In this document: piece by piece, positions 1 through 5,158 of the stretch
Numbering within the stretch: the first letter of the stretch is position 1
How the letters are laid out: each line of letters starts with the position of its first letter
Assembly (NCBI GenBank): GCA_003445895.1
Contig: DMCD01000294.1
Coordinates: 3,257 to 8,414 of the forward strand
Origin: Lachnoclostridium sp.
GTDB taxonomy: Bacteria > Bacillota > Clostridia > Lachnospirales > Lachnospiraceae
DNA: 5,158 nucleotides
Direction: 5' to 3'
The notes under the pieces: generated by a model
Database searches by the model: none
Told to the model about the DNA's origin: nothing
Seen by the model: the letters and a program-made list of their open reading frames with translations, nothing else
Translations under genes and position numbers: made by a program

Positions 1-126
1 ATTGCAGCTCTGGTATTCATCTGCACCGGCTACAACATGATTTTTAAAGAAGAGAAGATAGCAGACCAGGTAAACGCGGCGATGGTTCTTATCCCGCTGT
101 TCCTGCGGATTCTGCTGATTAAGTAA
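1..126 (+). CDS. C-terminal end of an unidentified membrane protein (partial)
   Basis: An open frame enters from the left edge and ends at a TAA at 124-126, giving the last 41 residues of a protein. Two hydrophobic stretches are visible: residues 1-15, and about residues 24-40 (ending LIPLFLRILLIK). A short charged segment, FKEEKIADQ, separates them. This looks like the last two membrane helices of a polytopic protein with a loop between. Only 12 nt separate the stop from the next start, so it is probably the upstream gene of the same operon. A transporter feeding on or supplying the substrate of the two downstream extracytoplasmic enzymes is plausible. The fragment is too short to assign a family, and I do not recognise one. 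Confidence 0.7.
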   Translation: MAALVFICTGYNMIFKEEKIADQVNAAMVLIPLFLRILLIK

Positions 127-138
127 GGAGGCGGGAAG

Positions 139-1257
139 ATGAAAAAACAGTTTGTTTCTGCATTCTGCATTCTCGCCTGCGCAGCCGTCATCGGCGGGAT
201 TGCCGGAAAGAGCTTCTATGACAAGCGGCACTTCGTCGAGGACATCGTACCGGGAGAGCATGTGACCGAGACCTTCATGCTGTCGGAGTACAATCCGAAC
301 CTCAAGGGCACCATGGGTGACACCGAGGTTTATGTCCTCCGGGGAGAGAAGGAGGGCGGACAGCTCCTGGTGCTGGGTTCCACCCACGCCAATGAGCCGG
401 CCGGCCATATGACCGCCATTGTTCTGGAGGAAAATGCGAAAGTCAGCGAAGGAACCATCTACGTCATCCCCAGCATCAGCAAGTCGGGCTTAAGCCACAA
501 CGACCCGCTGGAGGGAAGTCCCCAGTACATGCATTTCACAACTCCTTCCGGGGAGCAGAGAGTGTTCCAGTACGGTTCCCGCGCCGCGAATCCCATCGAC
601 CAGTGGCCGGACCCGGATATCTACAGCCACAGTTCCGGACAGACCCTGTCCGGTTCCGAAACCAGAAACCTGAACCGCTGCTACCCGGGTATTGCGGACG
701 GAACCCTGTCCGAGCAGGTGGCCTACGCGGTTACCAATATGATCAATACCCTGGGCATCGATATGGAAATTGACCTCCATGAGTCCAGCCCGGAGTATGC
801 GGTAAACAATGCGACCGTAGCCCACGAGCGGGCCATGGGCATCGCCTCTGAGGGCGTCCTGGACCTGCAGCTGGAAGGCATCTCCATGAGCCTGGAGCCG
901 TCACCGGTATCCCTGCACGGCTTAACCCACAGAGAGCTGGGCGACTTTACCAACACCTACGCACTCCTGATGGAGACCGGAAACCCGTCCCAGGGACGTC
1001 TTCGCGGACGCACCGACGAGGCCCTGGTACAGACCGGTATCGACCCCTGCTATGTTATCAACTATGACCTGGGTCTTCTCTATGTAGACTACAGCTCCGG
1101 CAGCTTCCCGATGGAGCTTCGCGTGGGCAGACATCTTGCCGGCATCAGTGCTTACATCAACGCATTCAACAACAACAGCGACAAGAAGATTGAGGTGGAA
1201 GGCATTCCCACCTACGAAGAGATGCTGAACAATAAAGTAGGATACTACTTAAAGTAA
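139..1257 (+). CDS. AstE/aspartoacylase-like zinc hydrolase (M14-type) with N-terminal membrane signal
   Basis: The 372-residue protein belongs to the succinylglutamate desuccinylase/aspartoacylase group, zinc enzymes that cleave amide bonds of acylated amino acids. Candidate zinc ligands are H83 and E86 in STHANEP and H214 in DLHES. N179-R180 in NLNRCYPG corresponds to the family's substrate-binding NR pair, and E279 in LLMETGNP is the likely catalytic glutamate. Residues 1-23 are a lysine-headed hydrophobic segment, so the enzyme is probably exported or membrane-anchored. C14 sits too early in that segment to be a convincing lipobox. Classical AstE and aspartoacylase are cytoplasmic, so the signal is notable. 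The start is set by AAGGAGG at 125-131, 7 nt before the ATG. The gene lies between a membrane protein and a GGT with tiny gaps, indicating an operon. The fold class is well supported. The substrate is unknown, and a peptidase role is also possible. Confidence 0.87.
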   Translation: MKKQFVSAFCILACAAVIGGIAGKSFYDKRHFVEDIVPGEHVTETFMLSEYNPNLKGTMGDTEVYVLRGEKEGGQLLVLGSTHANEPAGHMTAIVLEENAKVSEGTIYVIPSISKSGLSHNDPLEGSPQYMHFTTPSGEQRVFQYGSRAANPIDQWPDPDIYSHSSGQTLSGSETRNLNRCYPGIADGTLSEQVAYAVTNMINTLGIDMEIDLHESSPEYAVNNATVAHERAMGIASEGVLDLQLEGISMSLEPSPVSLHGLTHRELGDFTNTYALLMETGNPSQGRLRGRTDEALVQTGIDPCYVINYDLGLLYVDYSSGSFPMELRVGRHLAGISAYINAFNNNSDKKIEVEGIPTYEEMLNNKVGYYLK

Positions 1258-1273
1258 TAGGAGGAGGTACTTC

Positions 1274-3109
1274 ATGAAAAAGAAACTGGCTATAGCCCTG
1301 GCACTGACCATGGGAATCAGCACGGTCGCAGCATGCGGCCAGTCCCAGCCGGCACCGGCAACCACAGCAGCAGCGACGGAAGCAGCGGCAGAGACCGAGG
1401 CTCCGGCAGCCGAGGGAGAGACTGCAGCAGAAGCTGCGGAGGAAGGCGAAGAGAGCGCGGACAAGCCCTATATCGAGATTCCGCCGGAGGTACAGTCCTG
1501 GGATGAGAGCAAGAAGCAGGTCACCCGTGACATGCTCACCACCGCAGAGAACGGCATGGTGTCTTCCCTGAACTATGTGGCGTCCAAGGTTGGCGCAGAT
1601 ATCCTGGAAGCAGGCGGCAATGCCGTTGACGCAGCCGTGGCCACCGGATTTGCCCTTGGCGTCTGCGAGCCGATGATGAGCGGTATCGGCGGCGGCGGTG
1701 CCATGACCATCTACGATGCAGAGACCAAGAACACCGTATTCATCAGCTTCCGTGAGATGTCTCCGAAGTACATGGATGCAGATATGTGGATTGAGGATGA
1801 GAACGGCGAGGTTATCGGTAACCACAAGATGAAGGGCGGCCTTTCCGTCGGCGTTCCGGGTGAGGTATCCGGTCTGTGCTACGCACTGGAGACCTACGGC
1901 ACCATGGACCTGAAGGATGTTATCCAGCCGGCCATCGACCTGGCATATCAGGGCTACACCGTTACTCCGGCTTTCGTAGAGAACGTCAGCCGCGCTTATG
2001 ATACCATGCGTTTCAACGCACAGCTTTCCGAGATTTATCTCGATGAGAACGGCATGCTTCCGGAAGTCGGCAGCACCATAAAGAATCCGTACCTTGCACA
2101 TGCGCTGGAGAGAATCCGCGACAAGGGACCGGACGGCTTCTATAAGGGCCAGATTGCAGAGAATATCATTGACGCCGTAGCCCGCGCTGGCGGTGTTATC
2201 GTACAGGAAGACCTGGACAATTATCAGTGCTGGGAAGAGGAGCCTGTCTCCACCACACACAACGGCTATACCGTTATTTCTTCCCCGTCTCCGTCCTCCG
2301 GCGGTACCTTCATCATCGAGACTCTGAACATCATGGAGAACCTCGAGAAGTATCCGCACGGCAGCCTGGAGTGGGCACACCAGCTCTCCGAGGTACAGAA
2401 GATGGTCTTCGCAGACCGCGGCGAGTACATGGCTGACACCCGTTTCGTGGACGTTCCGATCGCAGGTCTCACCAACAAGGACTATGCAAAGAAGCTGTCT
2501 GAGAAGGTAGACATGGAGAAGTCCCAGACCTTCCTCTTTGATGACCCGTGGAAGTACAATGACGACCACTACAACACCACCGGCTATGAAGTTGCCGACA
2601 AGGAAGGCAACATGGTAGCTGTTACCAAGACTCTGAACTACTGGTGGGGTTCTGAAGTCTATGTTGAGGACTTCGGCTTCTTCCTGAATGACCAGATGGA
2701 TGACTTCGTCACCGGCAAGCAGTCTGCCAACTCCGTAGAACCGGGCAAGGCACCGCTTTCCTCCATCTCCCCGACCGTTATCCTGGATCCCGAAGGCAAT
2801 CCCTTCGCAGTCCTGGCTTCCCCGGGCGGCTCCGCTATCTATCCGTGCATCGGCCAGCTCATCATGAACATGATCGACTATGACATGTCTCTTGAAGAGG
2901 CGTTCCTTGCACCGCGCGTCATCGACAACGGCTTCGGCTTCAGCTATGACAAGCTCTCTCCTGAGGTTGTGGACGGCCTGAAGAATCTCGGTCACGAGAA
3001 CATGACCGAAGGCACATTCCCGTCACCCTCCGGTATCCGCTATGTGGACGGCGGTCTCCAGGGTATCGTCAACGAAGCAAATCCGGACGGCGCTGCTGTA
3101 GGCTTCTGA
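1274..3109 (+). CDS. ggt: Gamma-glutamyltransferase, lipoprotein-anchored
   Basis: GGT is an N-terminal-nucleophile enzyme that hydrolyses or transfers the gamma-glutamyl group of glutathione and related peptides. It cleaves itself into two subunits. Here residues 1-21 form a lipoprotein signal (lipobox VAAC, C21), and residues 26-64 an Ala/Glu/Thr-rich linker. The large-subunit core carries AGGNAVDAAVA, a glycine-rich GIGGGG and R160 in SFREMSP, the glutamate carboxylate binder. The predicted self-cleavage site is N434/T435, with T435 as nucleophile. T451 and T453, N455, Q474 and D477 in NDQMDDF, S496-S497 in PLSSISP and G518-G519 in SPGGS match known active-site positions. The small subunit would be 177 residues. 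Oddities are TTGYE where E. coli has TTHYS, and only 15 residues between DDF and PLSS against about 25 in E. coli, suggesting no lid loop. GGAGGAGG at 1260-1267 sets the start. The gene is 16 nt behind the AstE-like gene and is the last gene before a terminator. Gamma-glutamyl acylases and CapD-like enzymes are related alternatives. Confidence 0.95.
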   Translation: MKKKLAIALALTMGISTVAACGQSQPAPATTAAATEAAAETEAPAAEGETAAEAAEEGEESADKPYIEIPPEVQSWDESKKQVTRDMLTTAENGMVSSLNYVASKVGADILEAGGNAVDAAVATGFALGVCEPMMSGIGGGGAMTIYDAETKNTVFISFREMSPKYMDADMWIEDENGEVIGNHKMKGGLSVGVPGEVSGLCYALETYGTMDLKDVIQPAIDLAYQGYTVTPAFVENVSRAYDTMRFNAQLSEIYLDENGMLPEVGSTIKNPYLAHALERIRDKGPDGFYKGQIAENIIDAVARAGGVIVQEDLDNYQCWEEEPVSTTHNGYTVISSPSPSSGGTFIIETLNIMENLEKYPHGSLEWAHQLSEVQKMVFADRGEYMADTRFVDVPIAGLTNKDYAKKLSEKVDMEKSQTFLFDDPWKYNDDHYNTTGYEVADKEGNMVAVTKTLNYWWGSEVYVEDFGFFLNDQMDDFVTGKQSANSVEPGKAPLSSISPTVILDPEGNPFAVLASPGGSAIYPCIGQLIMNMIDYDMSLEEAFLAPRVIDNGFGFSYDKLSPEVVDGLKNLGHENMTEGTFPSPSGIRYVDGGLQGIVNEANPDGAAVGF

Positions 3110-3156
3110 TACGAAGCAGGAAAATGTTTTAAAAGTGCATATATGGTAAATGAAAA

Positions 3157-3184
3157 GCCCCGCGGTGCGAAAGCATCGCGGGGC
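3157..3184. terminator. Bidirectional intrinsic terminator between convergent genes
   Basis: A 12-bp GC-rich stem (3157-3168 with 3173-3184, one G-U pair in the + strand transcript) closes a GAAA tetraloop. It lies 47 nt after the GGT stop and about 60 nt after the LysR stop, read from the other side. On the - strand the stem is followed by TTTTCATTT, a recognisable T-tract. On the + strand it is followed by AATTTCT, a weaker one. It therefore probably ends both transcripts, perhaps more efficiently for the LysR gene. Confidence 0.85.
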
Positions 3185-3245
3185 AATTTCTGTCAGAGAG
3201 GATATCATGTCCGGCCGGAACCGGGAAGAGGCCCGGAGGGAGGCA

Positions 3246-4202
3246 TCAGTCCTTCATATGCAGCATGATGTACTTGATAAAGTCCTCCGCCAGCTTGCTG
3301 GGCTTCGGAGACTTCCGGACCGTCAGCCAGATGGAGCGCTTTGCCAGGTCATTTCCCACCTTATAGTATTTAAGCCTTGTGGTGGGCTCGGTGAACCGGA
3401 GAATGGAATCCCGGAAAAAGACACAGCCGCTCTGGCCGTTTCGGGCCACGTTGTAGGCTGTCAGGAGCTGATCCATGTAGAGGGAGACCTTCGGAACAAA
3501 GCCTGCCTGCCGGCAGATGGCCAGGGCCCGGGCGTAGCTGTCCTGTTTTTTCTTCATCAGAATAAAGGGCTCATCCTTTAACAGTGAGAGGTCCACTGCG
3601 GGTACGGAATCATCCAGAAAGCTCCGATCCAGTACCTGGGCCCGGGTGATCTCGTAGTCTTTCAGCTGTTCCGTGATCGGGAAGGAGGAGGGAACACCCA
3701 GAATCAGGTATTCGTGTCCTAACTCGATCATATCGAAGATGTCCTGGTCCGGCTTTTCCACATCGATGGCCATAACGACACGCCCGTCTCTCAGGCCGGC
3801 GTCCATGTCGGAGGCGCTGCATTCGGTGAGGGTGATCTCGCAGGCCGGATTAGCCTTGTGGTATTTGTTGATAATTTCCGCCAGGGCGTAGGCGCAGAAG
3901 TAGGCGGAGCTCCCGACGCTGACGGTGCCGCTGCGGACGCCGGCGATGGAAGCGAAGTGGTCGTCGATTTCATTTTCCAGTTCATCGATGCGCCGGGCCT
4001 TCTCTAACCAGAACCGGCCCTCCCGGGTCAGAACCACGGGGGAGACGCTGCGGTCGAAGAGGGGAATCCCGTGGAGCTCGTTCTCAATCTTCTTGATGGC
4101 GGCGCTCAGGGCCGGCTGGGATATATAGAGTCTCTGGGCTGCTTTGGAGAAGTTGCCCTCCTGGCTTACGGCCAGAACGTATTCGTAATCATGTCGTCCC
4201 AT
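3246..4202 (-). CDS. LysR-family transcriptional regulator
   Basis: The 318-residue protein has the standard LysR length and layout. Residues 3-62 form the winged helix-turn-helix, including EGNFSKAAQRLYISQPALS, IKKIENELHGIPLFDR and VVLTREG. A linker helix covers about 63-88, and the periplasmic-binding-protein-like effector domain starts near RSGTVSVGSS (90-99). Such proteins act as tetramers that sense a small molecule and activate or repress genes, often a divergent neighbour and themselves. The start ATG (4202-4200) is preceded by an AAAGGAT ribosome site at 4217-4211. The gene is divergent from an FAH-family gene and convergent with the GGT operon. A good promoter with an inverted repeat over the start point suggests self-repression. 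The ligand cannot be read from the sequence. The FAH gene is the most likely target, and the GGT operon is a possible one. Confidence 0.95.
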   Translation of the reverse strand: MGRHDYEYVLAVSQEGNFSKAAQRLYISQPALSAAIKKIENELHGIPLFDRSVSPVVLTREGRFWLEKARRIDELENEIDDHFASIAGVRSGTVSVGSSAYFCAYALAEIINKYHKANPACEITLTECSASDMDAGLRDGRVVMAIDVEKPDQDIFDMIELGHEYLILGVPSSFPITEQLKDYEITRAQVLDRSFLDDSVPAVDLSLLKDEPFILMKKKQDSYARALAICRQAGFVPKVSLYMDQLLTAYNVARNGQSGCVFFRDSILRFTEPTTRLKYYKVGNDLAKRSIWLTVRKSPKPSKLAEDFIKYIMLHMKD

Positions 4203-4223
4203 AGATGAAGATCCTTTCTGCGC

Positions 4224-4253
4224 AACGTGAGTAATATGCAGATTACTTACATT
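4224..4253. promoter_or_regulatory. Inverted repeat over the LysR start point, candidate operator
   Basis: The arms GTGAGTAAT (4227-4235) and ATTACTTAC (4242-4250) are inverted repeats with one mismatch around a 6-nt centre. The symmetry extends to 12-nt arms (4224-4235 and 4242-4253) with two mismatches. The inner AGTAAT/ATTACT part is perfect, and its core has the T-N12-A form, close to the T-N11-A box known for LysR-type regulators. It overlaps the end of the -10 box and the predicted start point of the LysR promoter, a position suited to self-repression. Binding by this LysR protein is inference. Confidence 0.55.
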
Positions 4254-4282
4254 ATTCTAAGGGAAACATACAGAGAAATCAA
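4254..4282 (-). promoter_or_regulatory. Sigma-A-type promoter of the LysR gene
   Basis: Read on the - strand, the -35 box is TTGATT (4282-4277, 4 of 6 matches to TTGACA). A spacer of exactly 17 nt follows, then the -10 box TAGAAT (4259-4254, 5 of 6 matches to TATAAT). Transcription would begin near 4247, about 45 nt before the ATG. This is the best promoter match I found in the intergenic region. Confidence 0.65.
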
Positions 4283-4288
4283 GATTTC
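4275..4288. promoter_or_regulatory. Small inverted repeat over the LysR -35 box
   Basis: GAAATC (4275-4280) and GATTTC (4283-4288) are perfect inverted 6-mers separated by AA. The element covers the -35 hexamer of the LysR promoter. It could be a further regulator half-site pair. At this length chance is not excluded. Confidence 0.3.
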
Positions 4289-4320
4289 CTGCAGCAAGCG
4301 GCAGACAGAGAAAGGTATAA

Positions 4321-4350
4321 GGAAACACTTATCACGGGATAATGGTTTCC
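4321..4350. promoter_or_regulatory. 30-nt palindrome in the divergent region (operator or leader hairpin)
   Basis: GGAAAC (4321-4326) pairs with GTTTCC (4345-4350), and TTATC (4329-4333) pairs with GATAA (4338-4342). The two helices are separated by a 2x2 mismatch and closed by the 4-nt loop ACGG, giving 11 pairs over 13 positions. No T-tract follows, so it is not a terminator. It is either a protein-binding site upstream of the FAH gene or, if transcribed, a leader hairpin. Confidence 0.5.
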
Positions 4351-4353
4351 GTG

Positions 4354-4383
4354 TTGGACGCCTGCGAAGCGGGATGGTAACAT
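4354..4383 (+). promoter_or_regulatory. Weak candidate promoter for the FAH-family gene
   Basis: TTGGAC (4354-4359) and TAACAT (4378-4383, 4 of 6 matches to TATAAT) are separated by 18 nt. The -35 box matches only in its first three bases, so this would need an activator. The 30-nt palindrome ends 3 nt upstream of it, where an activator could sit. Transcription would begin near 4390, leaving a leader of about 90 nt. Confidence 0.25.
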
Positions 4384-4415
4384 AAGGTCAGAACAGAAAA
4401 ACAGTAAGAAACAGG

Positions 4416-4439
4416 CGCACCGGAGAAGCATCCGATGCG
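4416..4439 (+). other. GC-rich hairpin in the FAH leader
   Basis: CGCA (4416-4419) pairs with TGCG (4436-4439), and CGGA (4421-4424) pairs with TCCG (4431-4434), around a GAAGCA loop. One C/A mismatch sits between the two blocks. The 8 pairs end 27 nt before the Shine-Dalgarno sequence. No U-tract follows, so it is not a simple terminator. It may stabilise the leader RNA. Confidence 0.4.
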
Positions 4440-4461
4440 GATGAGGAAACATAAGACTTCA

Positions 4462-4476
4462 TTTCCAAGGAGGAAA
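4462..4476 (+). promoter_or_regulatory. FAH ribosome binding site within a small hairpin
   Basis: The Shine-Dalgarno sequence AAGGAGG (4467-4473) lies 8 nt before the ATG at 4482 and fixes that start. TTTCC (4462-4466) can pair with GGAAA (4472-4476), placing AAGGA in the loop and the last two G's in the stem. Five pairs, three of them A-U, make a weak structure, so it may only modulate translation slightly or be incidental. Confidence 0.4.
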
Positions 4477-4481
4477 CAGCA

Positions 4482-5158
4482 ATGAGATTTGCAACCATCA
4501 AGTTAAACGGAGCAGAAGTAGCCGGCATCGTGACAAAGAAGGGCGTCCTTCCGGTAGCCTGCCTGAACGCGGTGAAGGGAACCGCCTGGGCGGAGGATAT
4601 GATGAGCCTCATCCAGAAGCAGCAGATTCCGGGACTGACCAAGTGGTACAACGAGGGCGGAAAGGAAGAGCTCGAGGAGATTCCGGGCGTTATCCCCCAG
4701 GAAAAGGTCGTATACGGACCGCTGTACCGCAATCCGAAGAGAATCTTCGGCATCGGCTTAAACTACACTGACCACGCAGCAGACATCGGCAACGCAGCAC
4801 CCCAGGGCTTCCCGGGCAGCTTCTTCAAGATGGCAGACACCCTGATTGGCCCGGGCGATGAGATCAAGACCCCGGCCCTGAAGGAAGCTCAGAAGACCAC
4901 CGCAGAAGCAGAGCTCGGCGTTATCCTCGGCAAGGACTGCAGAGACGTGGCGCAGGAAGACTGGCTGGATGCCGTTGTAGGCTACACCACCATCCTGGAC
5001 ATGACCGAAGAGTCCATCCTTAAGGGCAATGATTTCCTGGCCGGCAACCCGAGATACCTCACCATCGTAAAGAACTTCCCGACCTTCTTCTCCTTCGGAC
5101 CGGAGCTGGTTACCCCGGATGAGGTTCCGGATGTGATGAAGCTGAACATCCAGTCCGT
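4482..5158 (+). CDS. Fumarylacetoacetate hydrolase (FAH)-family protein (3' end beyond window)
   Basis: The first 225 residues of a protein of the FAH superfamily, whose members hydrolyse, hydrate or decarboxylate 2-oxo acids with a divalent metal; full length is usually about 280-300. Residues 1-80 form the variable N-terminal domain. The catalytic domain starts at RIFGIGLNYTDHAADIG (87-103), with H98 as the conserved histidine; D101 occupies the position usually held by glutamate. KMADTLIGPGDEIKTP (116-131) is the typical sSxlxGPxdxI-P block. The metal ligands are E142 and E144 in EAELGVILGK and D173 in GYTTILDMTEES. GPELVTPDEVPD further downstream also fits. The start follows an AAGGAGG site. 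The gene is divergent from a LysR regulator, its likely controller. Family membership is secure. The reaction (acylpyruvate hydrolase, ureidoglycolate lyase-like, 2-oxo acid hydratase) cannot be decided. Confidence 0.92.
   Translation, partial: MRFATIKLNGAEVAGIVTKKGVLPVACLNAVKGTAWAEDMMSLIQKQQIPGLTKWYNEGGKEELEEIPGVIPQEKVVYGPLYRNPKRIFGIGLNYTDHAADIGNAAPQGFPGSFFKMADTLIGPGDEIKTPALKEAQKTTAEAELGVILGKDCRDVAQEDWLDAVVGYTTILDMTEESILKGNDFLAGNPRYLTIVKNFPTFFSFGPELVTPDEVPDVMKLNIQS

Larger units (their letters stand above)
4262..4453 (+). repeat. Three dispersed copies of GGWAACATA
   Basis: GGAAACATA occurs at 4262-4270 and 4445-4453, with a variant GGTAACATA at 4376-4384. The last two share the longer context AACATAAG (4379-4386 and 4448-4455). 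GGAAAC alone also occurs at 4321-4326 and at 4472-4477, next to the FAH ribosome site. All lie in the non-coding region before the FAH gene. The function is unknown, and the copies may reflect an A/G-rich leader. Confidence 0.35.

Noticed and set aside
169..180. ILAC as a lipobox in the AstE-like protein
   Set aside because: The Cys is at residue 14 with hydrophobic sequence continuing to residue 23, and Leu at -2 is atypical. A signal anchor or ordinary signal peptide fits better.
1166..2995. 609-codon open frame on the - strand, antisense to GGT
   Set aside because: It mirrors a strongly codon-biased real gene, its translation is Cys/Arg/Leu-rich without any recognisable domain, and the + strand GGT explains the region fully.
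3220..3235. CCGGG-N6-CCCGG inverted repeat after the LysR stop as a second terminator
   Set aside because: The stem is only 5 bp with no T-tract on either strand, and the stronger hairpin at 3157-3184 already serves this junction.
3150..3581. 143-codon + strand open frame starting inside the terminator
   Set aside because: It begins in the hairpin and is mostly antisense to the conserved LysR effector domain. A GAGAGG-like sequence before an inner ATG (3207) is not enough to support a gene.
4342..4380. 12-codon upstream open frame (MVSVLDACEAGW) in the FAH leader
   Set aside because: There is no proper ribosome site (GGG lies only 3 nt before the ATG), the ATG sits in the palindrome, and no regulatory codon run is present.
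4203..4481. Known riboswitch or T-box in the FAH leader
   Set aside because: I see no conserved T-box sequence, no terminator helix with a U-tract, and no recognisable aptamer core. Only simple hairpins are supported.
4388..4753. 121-codon - strand open frame over the FAH leader and N-terminus
   Set aside because: It is antisense to a clear FAH-family gene and its translation is a serine-rich sequence without family features.

Overview
The window looks like chromosomal DNA from a moderately GC-rich member of the Bacillota, most likely a Clostridia / Lachnospiraceae-type anaerobe. This is inferred from strong AGGAGG-type ribosome binding sites 6-8 nt before the starts, a lipoprotein signal of Gram-positive style, short intergenic gaps and the protein families present. 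No rRNA, tRNA, CRISPR array, insertion sequence or phage gene is visible.

Left part (1-3109, + strand): an apparent operon of at least three genes. The first is only the C-terminal end of a membrane protein, possibly a transporter. It is followed after 12 nt by an AstE/aspartoacylase-like (M14-type) zinc hydrolase with an N-terminal membrane signal, and after another 16 nt by a complete gamma-glutamyltransferase (GGT) carrying a lipobox and an Ala/Glu/Thr-rich linker. Both enzymes are predicted to act outside the cytoplasmic membrane. The arrangement suggests extracellular cleavage of amide-linked (acylated or gamma-glutamyl) amino acids next to an uptake or export protein. The GGT keeps the classic glutamate-binding residues, but its nucleophile motif reads TTGYE rather than TTHxS and it appears to lack the lid loop.

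Middle (3110-3245): a convergent junction with one strong GC-rich hairpin (3157-3184), probably a bidirectional terminator.

Right part (3246-5158): a LysR-family regulator on the - strand, divergent from a fumarylacetoacetate hydrolase (FAH)-family gene on the + strand that runs off the window. The 279-nt divergent region (4203-4481) is unusually rich in symmetry. It holds a good promoter for the LysR gene, an inverted repeat over its predicted start point, a second inverted repeat over its -35 box, a 30-nt palindrome, a GC-rich leader hairpin, three copies of GGWAACATA, and a small hairpin around the FAH Shine-Dalgarno sequence. The simplest reading is that the LysR protein represses itself and controls the FAH gene. 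Whether it also controls the GGT operon cannot be seen here, because that operon's promoter lies outside the window.

I found no clearly new biological system. The items most worth a second look are the two-enzyme extracytoplasmic operon with its variant GGT motif and the structured LysR/FAH intergenic region.
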